Source: Circinella minor (lineage: Eukaryota; Mucoromycota; Mucoromycetes; Mucorales; Lichtheimiaceae). From it: DNA of 17,210 bases. Below are positions 1-9,800 of the stretch, piece after piece. A model generated the notes under the pieces. The model saw nothing but the letters and a program-made list of their open reading frames with translations, had not been told where the DNA came from and made no database searches. Numbering within the stretch: the first letter of the stretch is position 1; every line of letters begins with the position of its first letter. The stretch lies in the NCBI GenBank assembly GCA_016758965.1, contig JAEPRB010000085.1:1-17210 (forward strand), given 5' to 3'. The position numbers and the translations under genes were made by a program.

Positions 1-549
1 TCTTATATGATATATAAGGCATTACTACGTAATATAGGCAAATATAGTAGTCTTCATAATCATGATTACGTATTATTACGTGTTTATATATTATTAACCA
101 CTGTCAAACCGAAAATGAAAAAAAAAAAGTATTTGGATTACAATTCTACTTTTGAAGGAAGGATGAAAACGATGGTAACAATGGTAAATGCAATGATAAA
201 TACAATGACCGTGCGCTGAATAGAAAAAAAAAAACTCAAACGTCAAAAAAAAATTTTAATCGATTTCCTAATCGGTAATTCCTAATTTGGAGCGTTATCT
301 TAAATTTGATCTAAGGACCATTGTATTTTTAATAGTAGATAGACAAGCAATCAACACATTTTGGTAAAAAGAGTGGATGTTAGTGACGAAATTTATTTTT
401 GCCCATACTTTTGGGACCCCGCCATCAGTGTAATTTTTTGCAGGTAAATGTGCACTTTTTTTTAGTGTGATTATTTTGCTGTTTTCATTTACCCACTCTT
501 TAAAAAAAGAAATTTTATATAATAATAATCAAAGCATGACAAGTAACAG
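1..549. other. Upstream region without a recognisable gene
   Basis: AT-rich sequence with homopolymer A runs near 119-128 and 224-250. Short open frames exist, but none shows a domain, a plausible splice structure or biased composition. The first exon or exons of the host gene that begins to be recognisable at 550 should lie here or further left, but I cannot place them. A GC-richer patch at 413-430 contains CCGCCATCA, which recurs inverted near the right end of the window. Confidence 0.5.
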
Positions 550-1012
550 AAGGGGAAATCCAAGATCCCAGTTCCTCATTCGAATATTCTTAGAGACTAT
601 GACAAATGGTGTATTGTACAAGGTGAAAACTTATCCTTTGAAATCTTTGGCAACCATTATAAATTTACGAACAAACAGAAAGCACACAGGCGATATAGCG
701 AAATTTTAAACAATATGCACGAGGCCGCCCTCAAGTCAAAGCTTATTGATGAATTTGAAGTATGGAAAAGTTCTTTATACATGCATGAATATTGGCTTAA
801 TAAAGCTTTGGCAAAAGAAGAACTTAAGACAAAGAAGAAAGTTGTGAAGGTGGTCAGTGCTGGGGTATCAAGTGTTGTCAATGAGATGAGTAGCAATCTT
901 GGTAAAAGAAAACCTGAAGGTAACATTTTCAATATTTCTTTTACATTAGCAACAGTATCTTTCTAATACTAATACCGGAATACTAAACATGTATATTTTT
1001 GTCTTTAGATAA
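550..1012 (+). pseudogene. Host gene of unknown function, left part (split by CACTA insertion)
   Basis: An open frame without stops runs from a probable 3' splice site (AACAG ending at 549) to a donor at 919/920 (G|GTAACA). It encodes about 123 residues, including KWCIVQGENLSFEIFGNHY and then a charged helical stretch with HRRYSEILNN and LKSKLIDEFEVWKSSLY. An intron (920-1008, ending TTTAG) follows, and the next exon begins at 1009. Only AT plus the TAA target duplication of that exon remain before the transposon starts. Joining 1012 to 6470 keeps the reading frame exactly and gives an acidic stretch (DKDSEKEEDE), so both halves belong to one gene. I do not recognise the family. The start codon was not found. 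With frame breaks in the right half as well, this is very likely a dead copy. Confidence 0.7.
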
Positions 1013-1046
1013 CACCGCAGAAAAAAAATATTCGAAAAATATTCAG
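1013..1046 (+). repeat. CACTA left terminal inverted repeat
   Basis: Starts CACCGCAG followed by an A run and TATTCGAAAAATATTCAG. It matches the reverse complement of 6433-6466 at 33 of 34 positions. The only change is C to T in the fourth base of the end motif. Confidence 0.93.
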
Positions 1047-1165
1047 GTATTCAATTTTATATTCGAAAAATATTCGAAAAATTTATCAATATTGTAAAAA
1101 TATTCATTTTTATATTGTTATATTCATTTTTATATTGTTATATTCATTTATATATTTAAAATTTA
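1047..1165. repeat. Subterminal repeats of the CACTA element, left side
   Basis: After the TIR the motif ATTCGAAAAATATTCGAAAAA is repeated near 1063-1085. A 21-bp unit built on TATTCATTTTTATATTGT occurs twice in tandem (about 1101-1142), followed by a partial third copy. The right side (6330-6432) has several ATATTCTTAA/ATATTCAAAA units. In plant CACTA elements, subterminal repeats are binding sites for the element's second protein. The same role here is inferred. Confidence 0.6.
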
Positions 1166-1177
1166 TTACAATTTTTT

Positions 1178-4027
1178 TTACAACAAGTACTTTAATTTAT
1201 AGTCAATTGGTGGCTCCTTTTTATACGATTCTAGTTGAGACCAAAAGATATATTCACGATCGTTTTTTCCTACTACCCAGCCAGCAAAACCAGCTATATT
1301 CTTCACTTGAATGACGCATCGTTTAAGTTGTGCAGATCTAGTTCTATATGGCCATAAACTATGGTTTTCAACAAGTTCGGCGACGTCTACTACAGCAAGA
1401 AGTTTTTGACAATTGTTGTATTCATGAGCAAAGATGTTTCGGATAAAACCAAAATACTGACGCTTTTCAGGTCTAATTGAGCTGGTCCAACTTAGATCAG
1501 TGTTGACCTTTGTGATTATTCTGATAAATGAATGATTTTTACCACCATACACTATCGATTCTTTCCAAAGTCGTCTACCTGTTTCCAGTTCTTGGTGTTG
1601 GTCGATGATAATGTTGTAGGTGTTTTGATGTATTGCCCAAAAGTTTTTAAGCTGTGTTACACATTTCATATCAGTGGCGGACTTTTTGGAAAAAGGTCCC
1701 CATATTTCGGGACTGTTAGCCAATGTAGACGCAAGAACAGTTTTTCTTTTTTGTTCTTGTGGCTCTTGAAGCCTGTTTCTTCTTCGAATGGCTGCTATCT
1801 CGACAACGACATTCCCCGAATTAACTCCAGCATCTCGTACAGAATGAACTCGTTGTTTTAACTCCCCTATAGCTCTCTCTATACAAAACGCGGCATAGTG
1901 TGGCATTGGTCCTAATCGTTCCACCAACTTGTACGTATGCAACAAATAATGCTGATTGATTGTAAACACTGATCCTGGAAGTTTTTTGTTATTCACTTGT
2001 ACTAATAACCAGTTGTTCCATGCATTCACTGCTTGCTTCAAGAAAACTATGTCATTCGTGTGTAGCTCGCAGCTACAAATGTATTTAAATGCTGTTGCCA
2101 AGTTCATCAGCGCGTCACAAGTACTTTCGTCTGTATAATACTCCAGCAATAAGGACGAAACCAAGTACAATGCAAATTGAATCCAGTCGATTGATCGGTA
2201 GAAGACACTATGAAAGTAAATGTCACCGCAATCACCAGCAAAACTTGCAGACAACTTGCATGAATCTACAATTAGTTCACCAAATTCTCGGCACGTTCTT
2301 GGTGGTAAATATAACGGGTTTCCGTCTTTACCATATTCACCAATGATAATACGCCAAAGTTGCTTTCCAACGCCTGATAACAAATGCATCAAATCATTGG
2401 GAAAAAATGTCGCACCATGGAAGGTTGGTAGGTATGCAAAAATAGATGGATTTGATTGGCCTCTTTCCTTATTCTTAGTCTTGTCTTCATCCGTTTTCTG
2501 CTTCTTAAAAGATTCGATCTTACGGGGTTGTGATGTCGGTTTTGGAGGAAATTTCATATGGTTCAACATGAATTCGCCACAAATCAAACAAAATCTACAT
2601 CCATGATAATGTGTATGGGAACTGTGTCCTGCCATTTTTGCAACTGCCAAAATATCACCACCACAAAATAAAAGATGTGCACACACACGTAATGAACCAA
2701 CTTCTGTTTCAACTATGATGCCATTTTTACAAAGTTGTTCGAGGTCACTCAATAACGGCTTGAAGAAGGTCATGTCTTGTGGTTTGTTGGGTCCGGGAAG
2801 TATACCCACTTGTAGCATGAGTTGGTTCTCCATTCGGTGCTTGGGATTTATATTTAACATGGTTAAGTGGACAATTGTCATGGAGTGTTTACTGGATTTG
2901 AACTGCTGATAGCCGTCTGTGTAAAGCCCTAATCCAATGACCAATTCATTCTCAAACAGATACTTTACATTATTGTACAGTTTGCCATCAAAAATGTCAG
3001 TCATTACATTTTCCTTGGTAGGACGTTTGGATCTATACTCCAGTATCTCGCGAGTTTTCTTGTCTGAAACCAGTAATGCGAGTTGTTCTTTTAAGGGAAG
3101 CTGCTGCATTATTTTTGCTGGCTCGGTAGTAGAACCTTCCTTGTATCTTGCTGTGGAACAATGGGTACAATCTGTGGCCTTGTCATCCGGTAAGTACATT
3201 TTGCATCTGTTAGGACAAATAGGACAAATAATAGGCTTGAGAGGAAATGAATTACGCAGATGTTGTTTGGAAAGATTATAACTGAGGAGTGGAGGTAATT
3301 TTCCATCTGTGAAACAGTTAATGCGGTCGATCATTCGTTTAAATAATTCTCGTGGTGCTCCATATTCGACAGCCAGTGCATAGAGATCAATGCTAGTTTA
3401 GATATGATCATCCATAAAATGATGGGTGTTGGTACGAAAATCGTAATGTGGTATTTCGTTAGGGGTTTGCCTCGTCGCTGGTTCGGTTACAGAAGATGGA
3501 GCAAAAACAGATGAAAAATTTGGGTTGCTAGGTAATTGTATAGGTATGGGAAAGTCGTCGTCAGTCGCTGTACTTTCATCATCATCCTTGAAATCTTCTG
3601 GGCCTGGTGAGGAATAATCCCATTTGTAACTGTCTTCGTGGTAATCCTGAACTAATATATTGTTTGCATCATCAGCTACATCCAAAGGAGACGATTGTTC
3701 ATGATCGGTTGACATACAGGTTGGATTGGATTGAAGGTTTATCTGAAATAGTTACGTTTTACAAATAGTTTTGATTTTAGTGCATGAAATAAAAAGAAAA
3801 TAAAACATGAATATAACATTTTGACTAAAGTCAACTTTTAATGAGTTTGATCTTACATTGTTGGAACTTGGGGTAAATAGGCTTGCACCAAATTGTGATG
3901 GAAGGGCCCCAATAGAATCAAAATGCTTCTTAAGACATCTATCCAAATGAATACTTTTGGGTTCAAAATCGCTACTGATATACTTTTGACAGAATTGACA
4001 GTAATATGTAATGATTTTTTCTGACAT
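1178..4027 (-). pseudogene. Tnp2-like CACTA transposase (one intron, one in-frame stop)
   Basis: Exon 1 runs 4027-3857 and exon 2 runs 3742-1178. The intron 3856-3743 has GTAAGA..TTTCAG ends and phase 0. Together the exons encode about 911 codons. The N-terminus has a zinc-finger pattern with C10, C13, H27 and C31. An acidic, Ser/Pro-rich linker follows. In the region read from the ATG at 3334 there is a second cysteine cluster (C37, C40, C44, C56, C59), then YTDGYQ (D140), LPGPNKPQD, GGDILA (D227), the GCRFCLICG zinc motif, and later a YAAFCIERAIGELKQR block. This order is typical of the Tnp2/transposase-21 DDE family, which cuts and pastes CACTA elements by binding their ends. A TAA at 3398-3400 interrupts the otherwise continuous frame (HI before, TSIDLYALAVEYGAP after), so full-length protein needs readthrough; a shorter product from 3334 is conceivable. 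The start is the ATG that includes the zinc finger. Confidence 0.85.
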
Positions 4028-4034
4028 GATAAAG

Positions 4035-4421
4035 GAAGTAACAGATATTTACTAAATAAAATATTATCACTGTTTATATTAAATCCTAATCAATGTCTGG
4101 GTATATCAATAATATGCGTATTTGAAACAATGACAGTCTTCTGATTTGTTCATGACGATGAATAATAACAATAAGATATGTGAACATTATATCCTATACG
4201 TTTTGCCATTGATAAAATAATATATCAACGCAGCTGTCAAATAGTATCAATAAAGAAGACCGACTTCTTTAATATTAAGAGTCATTGAAACGCACCGTGA
4301 AATATTAAAATGTCAGTGAAACATATTTGAGGAGACGCCATATTTGAGCTATGCTGTATTTAAATATATACATAGTTTTAAATGACCGTTATTATAAAGC
4401 CATTGTTAGTTGGATACAACA
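4035..4421. repeat. LTR-derived segment forming the divergent intergenic region of the CACTA element
   Basis: This block is the reverse complement of the solo LTR at 12116-12547, with roughly 85-90% identity by eye and a few indels. One difference is a 17-bp stretch near 4330 that the solo copy lacks. Its right end, GGATACAACA at 4412-4421, coincides exactly with the LTR end. The other LTR end is missing or too diverged to see, and the similarity fades just upstream of the transposase ATG at 4027. It contains the palindromic motif AAAGAAG-5 bp-CTTCTTT (4252-4270) and an AT-rich TATTTAAATATATA stretch near 4357. It occupies almost the whole space between the two divergent genes, so it must contain or flank both promoters. 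Confidence 0.75.
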
Positions 4422-4538
4422 CTTATACAACAAAAAAACAATTTTATCGGCTACTTCTTGATGTTGCCCATCCTAAAATGAATATATTCCTTCTCTTCCA
4501 TTTCTACTTCCCATCTTTTATAATCGTAAGTTCCAAGC

Positions 4539-5963
4539 ATGTCAACTGATATTGAAGCACTTAGACTCTTTGCCCAGGTTACTGCCATGGTTAATGATAT
4601 ACGTGAGCAAATTAACCGTGAAGCACGCTCAACAAGACTAACATTGGAGCGTATTGAGAATGCTATAACTACACTTTCCGGTGTTGTCACCAGTTTGGAT
4701 GATCAAGTACACCTTCTTACATGTCGTCCTGTAGAAGCGGACAGTCATCTGAGCATATCTCTAGCCATCCGTCAGCCTCCGGTCGCTTCAAATTCATTCA
4801 CTGGGCTCACCATCCAAAGAATAGTTTGTCATCCTGTTGACCAGAGTGGTAACCTCCGTCAGTTCTCGTGGGACCTGTACAGCATTCTTAGGCGTAGCAT
4901 TCTAGGTGAGGAGCTATGGAATCCTGTGTATCTCACCACATTCAAGAGAACGGTAAAGCCACTAGCAGCACGAGTTGCATATACTCTTCACTCACAAGCT
5001 AATCTACCTGCTTCTTTTTTGTGGTCTGACTTGAATGCTGGTCAAAAGCATGAAGTGGTCAATATGCTAGAACGACTGACAACTGACATGTTTTCTTTGG
5101 CGGCATGTGCTGGATACTGGGGTGCCCGATTGTTGATGGTGAGGGCATGGAATAAAATACGTGCGAATAATGACAATCAAGAAGGTTACTATCTCCTCAA
5201 ACATTTTGTTCACTTTTGTTGTCTATTATCTAACATATTATTTTATTTATATTAGGTGAACAAGTTCTTCAGCAGCATCCAGGTTAGTGCTGTTCACATA
5301 CATCTTATAAGTTTTTTTTTTTTTTTGTATTTTCTAACATATAATATTTTAATTATATTAGATACACATGTCACCCAGGAAGAATTTGTGGCTAGTGAAG
5401 AAGAATCGGTTCGGAATTCTGAACGACGTGGTGATCAAAGGTAATACGCTAATCTTTTCTTATTATACGAACACCATCGATGTTGATATCTAACTTCATA
5501 TTTTCAATACGTAAATCTTATATTTTTAGTGACACCACACTTCCGTATAATCCAGGTAGTTGGTTGGAAGAAGATAAAGTCAACCAAGAAAGCCAGGACA
5601 TTCTGCTAGGTGTAGAACTGACAAGTGCGGAGGAATCCTCCAGTGATGATATACCGATCTTGGTTGAACAAGGTAGAAAAGACAGCTATCTCTTTCATTA
5701 TGAGTACATGAATGCTTGTGATTATTAATATATCATCCTTTTAATAACATATAATGGGTTTGTTACTCGAAATTATTATATCATATGTATTTCCTATAGA
5801 CCATAATCCAAGATCAAATCACATTTCTGGTGGTCATGGTGGTGCTCTTCGCAGTCGTGGGAGCTCTTCTGGTGGTCGTGGACGTGTTGCTGCTAAAAGC
5901 AACATGGTTCGCTCAGGGCGTGTTGGTCGTCCTCATGGTAGACGTGGTGCCACTTTTCGTTAA
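4539..5963 (+). CDS. Second CACTA-encoded protein, coiled coil with RGG-type tail, five exons
   Basis: Proposed exons are 4539-5184, 5256-5282, 5362-5440, 5530-5672 and 5800-5963. All introns (71, 79, 89 and 127 bp) have GT..AG ends, and the phases join to an uninterrupted 352-residue frame. The N-terminal ~60 residues look like a coiled coil (VTAMVNDIREQINREARS, then LTLERIENAITTL). The middle, residues ~90-215, contains LRQFSWDLYSILRRSILGEE and FKRTVKPLAARVAYTL and has no family I recognise. Exons 3-4 are strongly acidic (EEEFVASEEESV-like and SAEESSSDD). Exon 5 is a basic Gly/Arg tail (GGHGGALRSRGSSSGGRGRV) of the kind that binds nucleic acid. By position it is analogous to the TnpA/TNP1-type accessory protein of En/Spm elements, but I see no sequence match to those. 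No stops or frameshifts were found. A TAATAATAAA signal follows the stop. Confidence 0.72.
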
Positions 5964-6432
5964 TAATAAATTTTATGTAGCCCGTAGTTATATCTATATT
6001 TGTAGTAGCTATTATTAGATAATAAATAGCAAATATGCTTTGAAATAAAATTAAAATAAACACATTTTTATTTGCTTCTATATAAATACGTATTATCTAT
6101 TATATTAAAATTTGATTTATACAATGACACCATGATGTGAACCTATCATAATTTATAATGTTTTGATTCAACTGATATTCCGAGCCAATGAATATTATGC
6201 TTTTCACAATTATCTACCCAATAACATAATAAAGATCATAAATTTGTAAACGTTATCGACCAATAGTGTATCACTTTAGCACCATATATAATATTCAAAA
6301 TAATATGCAACTATAATAAATAATATATGAATATTCTTAAATATTCTTAAATATTCAAAATAATATACATTTTAATATCTGAGAAATATAACCTAGAGTG
6401 GATTTTTGTATATTTATATATTTGAATATTTT
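5964..6432. other. 3' flank and right subterminal region of the CACTA element
   Basis: AT-rich non-coding sequence between the second gene and the right TIR. A probable polyadenylation signal (AATAAA at about 5966) follows the stop codon. From about 6327 there are tandem ATATTCTTAA units and further ATATTC motifs that mirror the left subterminal repeats. No gene seen. Confidence 0.6.
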
Positions 6433-6466
6433 CTGAATATTTTTCGAATATTTTTTTTCTGCAGTG
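6433..6466 (-). repeat. CACTA right terminal inverted repeat
   Basis: Reverse complement of the left end at 1013-1046 with a single mismatch. It ends CTGCAGTG at 6466, directly followed by the TAA target duplication at 6467-6469. Confidence 0.93.
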
Positions 6467-8215
6467 TAAAGATAGCGAGAAAGAAGAGGATGAATTGAAG
6501 TCATTGCTTGAAATCAATGAACATGATGACGTACTTGTTGAAACATTGGGCAAGTCGGTTGGTAGTATAATCAAGCATGCAGCTTCAAAAATATATGGAG
6601 GATGGGTTTATGGAGATGAACTAAGTCCTTATCAACGTAAGGCAATGAGGTAAAGTGACATTATTATTATACATACTATTTGACGAATAACAAGTAATAC
6701 ATCTATGCCTATACTAAAAAAACAAACAGTCTTGGCCTGTCATCTATACTGGATACTATGGATACAAGTAAGAACGGGCAATCAGCATTGTTTGGCGATA
6801 AATGGGGACATGTGGCTAATAAGTCTAAGGAGGATTTTGGCATAGAAGAAGTCAAACTACCGAAAAATATTACAGAAACCATCCTAATTATTAAAACTGT
6901 ATGTAAAGATGGGTTGAATATATATCTTCAATCAGGTGGTGTAAATAAATTCACTTACACTTCGATTGTATTATCTAGCTTTGCAAGTCAACATGTCGGG
7001 CAGATGATGCTTTGGAATATATATACAACATGTTAGCAAATCCAGGATTGACACAACAAGAAAGAAATCTTTTGAAGATTATAGAAAAAATGTAAGGACC
7101 AGATTCATAATTATTATTAAATATGGGTACTTACATTATTATTTTTGTCGCGTGATCAATTGTTCATAACTCATACATTTTCATTTGTATTCAAGGATTA
7201 ATATACTACAGTATTATCGTGAATATGTGACAACTGGCAGGAATGACAAACTTACAGAACAAGATTATTTAGTAACTGTTTGGCACCCAACCTTTTCCGA
7301 ATTATTCAAGAGTCGTAATGATAACCCAAAAATCTGTTAAAAGTGTGAATATCAAATTTCCTTATTCTTTTTTGATAACTTGTGTTTTTATAAATATGTA
7401 TATACTAATGATGGTGACTGATTTATATACAGCGGCGAATCTATATTTCAATACTCAACCAATGAAAAGAAGAAGTCTTATTATTCAAACGATCCGAACA
7501 TTCATGGCTACAAGATCGATATTTGTATCATTGCTGATGTAGAGGGTCAAGAATGTGATGTTGGTGCTGCCGAATTAGCCAGACAGGACAATATGAAAAA
7601 AATAATTGACGACGAAGCAAAATTATCAAGTGAAGGAAAGGACGTGATTGATCATCTGGCAAAACGGTCTATTACTGGTCTTCGTCCTATGTGCTGGCTA
7701 ATTCAAATCGCAAACTGTCAGTGTCTGTTATCCACCATTCATTTGGTTTCTGATGGTCTTTATACAACTGTACCACAGTTTGATCAGCTTGCCTTACCGA
7801 AAAGTTTTAATGACACGGATTGTATCGAATCAACGCTAGAGGCACTTGTCACAATGGAAAATAGTATTAGAAAGCTTGCTGATTTAATACCTACCGCCTA
7901 TGCTAAAAAGGAAAAACTGAGGGAATATTTTGGACGATCAAATGAAAAACCTGACTATACTGATTGGCTAAGGGGTACGTTTTACACTCCTCCTACTACC
8001 TGTGGACCACGTTTACCTGTCAATTTGTTCGGCTGAAAACCATTCGATCTTGGAAGCAAATTATTGAATACTAGACATACTGGTGAACTACCTGACCAAC
8101 TAGCAAATAGTAGTGGAAGAACACCGGATAAATTTGGATGGTTATATGTCCCTCACCTTGAAAAGTACTATAATACAGGGGTATGTACCCTAGTTGTGAT
8201 ATTTCATAAAAATTA
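6467..8215 (+). pseudogene. Host gene of unknown function, right part (multi-exon, several frame breaks)
   Basis: This continues the gene interrupted at 1012. Exon 6470-6649 has an acidic start, then VLVETLGKSVGSIIKHA and GGWVYGDELSPYQRKAM. It splices over 6650-6729 to an exon with SILDTMDTSKNGQSALFGDK and GLNIYLQSGGVNKFTYTS. Near 6990 the frame must shift by one base to continue as DDALEYIYNMLANPGLTQQE. An intron (7092-7195) joins in frame to INILQYYREYVTT and VWHPTFSELFKSR. The next intron, ending CAG at 7432, cannot be joined in frame with the donors I see (7315 or 7338). The last exon (ESIFQYSTNEKKKSYY, then HGYKIDICIIADVEGQECD, and so on) runs to a TGA at 8034-8036. Similar-looking protein continues in the same frame after it (KPFDLGSKLLNTRHTG, YVPHLEKYYNTG). 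The family looks like a lineage-specific fungal one that I cannot name. The broken frames point to a pseudogene. Confidence 0.65.
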
Positions 8216-8321
8216 AGAGTTATAATTTTTTTACGAGTTACAAAAATTCCTAATGATTACAAATTTATTATAATTATTTATATAATTGAATTTTATATTT
8301 ATAAAAAAAATAAATTATACA

Positions 8322-9344
8322 ATGGACCAGCAAGATTTAAATCAAAAAATAAATAATGAAGTTAATACAATTATTATTAATAATTGGAAATTTTTAGAAT
8401 CTAATTGGCCTATTATAAACCATAAATATAAACACCGTACAGAAATAAAACATATTAAAAATACAAAAGAAATTAAACAAACTTTAGTTGATAAACTTGG
8501 ATATATATCAGTAATCTTTTTTTTGATAATATTATATACTAATTGTGAATATACTGGACCTTATTTCGAAATAGAAAAGGGTTTACTTTTATTATATCAA
8601 TTAGTATCAGGTATATCAGATATAGAAATCAATAAATATTTACCTCAAGCAACATATCATAAATATTATAAAAAGTTTTGGATGGATGAAGATAATTATC
8701 AAAGAATAAAGAAAATAGTTAATAATTCTTTAGAAAATATGTTTTCAACAATAAGATTACGTATTTTATCATCATATAAATATAATCCACCATTATTTAA
8801 ACATATTACATTTATTATTGATGGACATGATTCACAAATAAATTATATTAATACTGATATAAAACGTGAAAGATTATTTTCTTATAAATTTTAAAAAAAT
8901 GGTATACGAACACAAATTGTATCAGATATGAATGATATGATAATTTATACATCAAAAAGTGATTATTATTCTCATAGTTCTGATGGTTCTATGTTCTTAA
9001 ATATGAAACTTTATAATAAATTAAGTAAACAAGATGTATTAGCAACTGATGGGGGATATACTTTATTTATAAATCAATTAATAGAACTTTCAAGTGAAAA
9101 AGGATATGATTTATCTAAAAATAATTTTATATATCCAATACATAAAGAAATTAATATCAATTTAACAGCAGATGAAAGACATTATAATGATGTATTTGGT
9201 AGTTTTAGATCAGAAATTGGTAATAAATATAGCAGATTTAATAATAATAAATCTATAGTAAAAATGAATAATATAAAGTTCTATAATCTTCAGTTTCGTG
9301 TTGCTTGTTTACTAAAAAATATAAAAAAATTTTCTGAAGCATAA
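8322..9344 (+). pseudogene. DDE superfamily transposase (DDE_Tnp_4/Harbinger type), one in-frame stop
   Basis: The frame of about 340 codons starts at the ATG at 8322 (MDQQDLNQK), the first ATG of the frame, and is broken by one TAA at 8892-8894. Both halves are in the same frame. It has a helix-turn-helix-like region around GLLLLYQLVSGISDIEINK and ATYHKYYKKFW. The catalytic triad candidates are D167 in IIDGHDS, D243 in LATDGGYTLF and E298 in FGSFRSEIGNKYSRF, with spacings of 76 and 55. The GSFRSEI block and the DGGY motif are characteristic of the DDE_Tnp_4-like endonucleases common in Mucoromycota. One base change could account for the stop (KF, stop, KNGIRTQ). Apart from that the protein looks intact. 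Confidence 0.83.
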
Positions 9345-9800
9345 GAAAAAGGGATTTCCTATAGTTATTTTTATTGGCTTTCTTTTTTTTTTCTTTTTTT
9401 TTCTTTTTTATAATGGGATCATCTCCCTGTTTCTTTTTCATAATGGTAATGGGATTATCTACTTGTTTCTCTTTAATTTTTTCAATTTTTTTTCTTTTTA
9501 TTGGTATATGTTTTTTACTATGAGAGCAACAAAGATAGTCTTGTTTATTATCAGATAAATTAGTTCTAATTTTTTTCGCACAAAATTGACCATCTCTTTT
9601 TCCCTTTTTGAAATTATGTACAAAAATTATTATGAATATTTAAATATAAAAAATGGTCCGATAAAATTAATTCTTTAATTTTTTTATTTGTTTTTTTTTT
9701 TTTTTTTGATTTTCTCAATTATGTTTTTTTCAATAAAATGATCGAATTCAGATTCACAATTTTTTGCGAAGTTGCATATGGTTGATAGGTAAAAATTCAT
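9253..9800 (-). pseudogene. Second gene of the Harbinger-like element, basic Cys/His protein, frameshifted
   Basis: Read on the minus strand from about 9800, one frame gives NFAKNCESEFDHFIEKN, then a lysine-rich stretch, then LILSDHFLYLNIHNNFC. After a one-base frame change near 9620 it continues as KKGKRDGQFCAKKIRTNLSD, DYLCCSHSKKHIP, and a very lysine-rich tail ending at 9253. The C..C..H arrangement (GQFC..., YLCCSHSK) resembles small zinc-binding motifs. PIF/Harbinger elements normally carry a second DNA-binding protein, often Myb-like. This one shows no Myb repeat, so its role as that partner is only inferred from position. The 3' part overlaps the end of the transposase gene on the other strand. 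Confidence 0.42.

Larger units (their letters stand above)
1013..6466 (-). mobile_element. Complete CACTA (En/Spm)-type DNA transposon, 5454 bp
   Basis: The two ends form inverted repeats of 34 bp (1013-1046 and 6433-6466) that differ at one position. They begin CACCGCAG on the left and CACTGCAG on the right (read inward), followed by eight A and an ATATTCGAAAAATATTC-type core. CAC ends are the hallmark of the CACTA superfamily. The element is flanked by TAA on both sides (1010-1012 and 6467-6469), the 3-bp duplication this superfamily makes. Inside are a Tnp2-like transposase (minus strand) and a divergent second gene (plus strand), the usual two-gene layout of En/Spm-type elements. The TIRs are nearly identical, which suggests a fairly recent insertion, but the transposase has an in-frame stop. 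It inserted into an exon of the host gene. Confidence 0.93.

Noticed and set aside
7..219. 70-codon open frame near the left edge
   Set aside because: Low-complexity, Lys/Met-rich, no domain and no link to the exons that follow.
467..709. 80-codon open frame
   Set aside because: The host-gene frame in this interval is a different one (starting 550 after a 3' splice site) that continues smoothly past 715.
1532..3281. Several plus-strand open frames of 60-128 codons opposite the CACTA transposase
   Set aside because: They are antisense shadows of a long minus-strand frame with recognisable Tnp2 motifs and show no motifs of their own.
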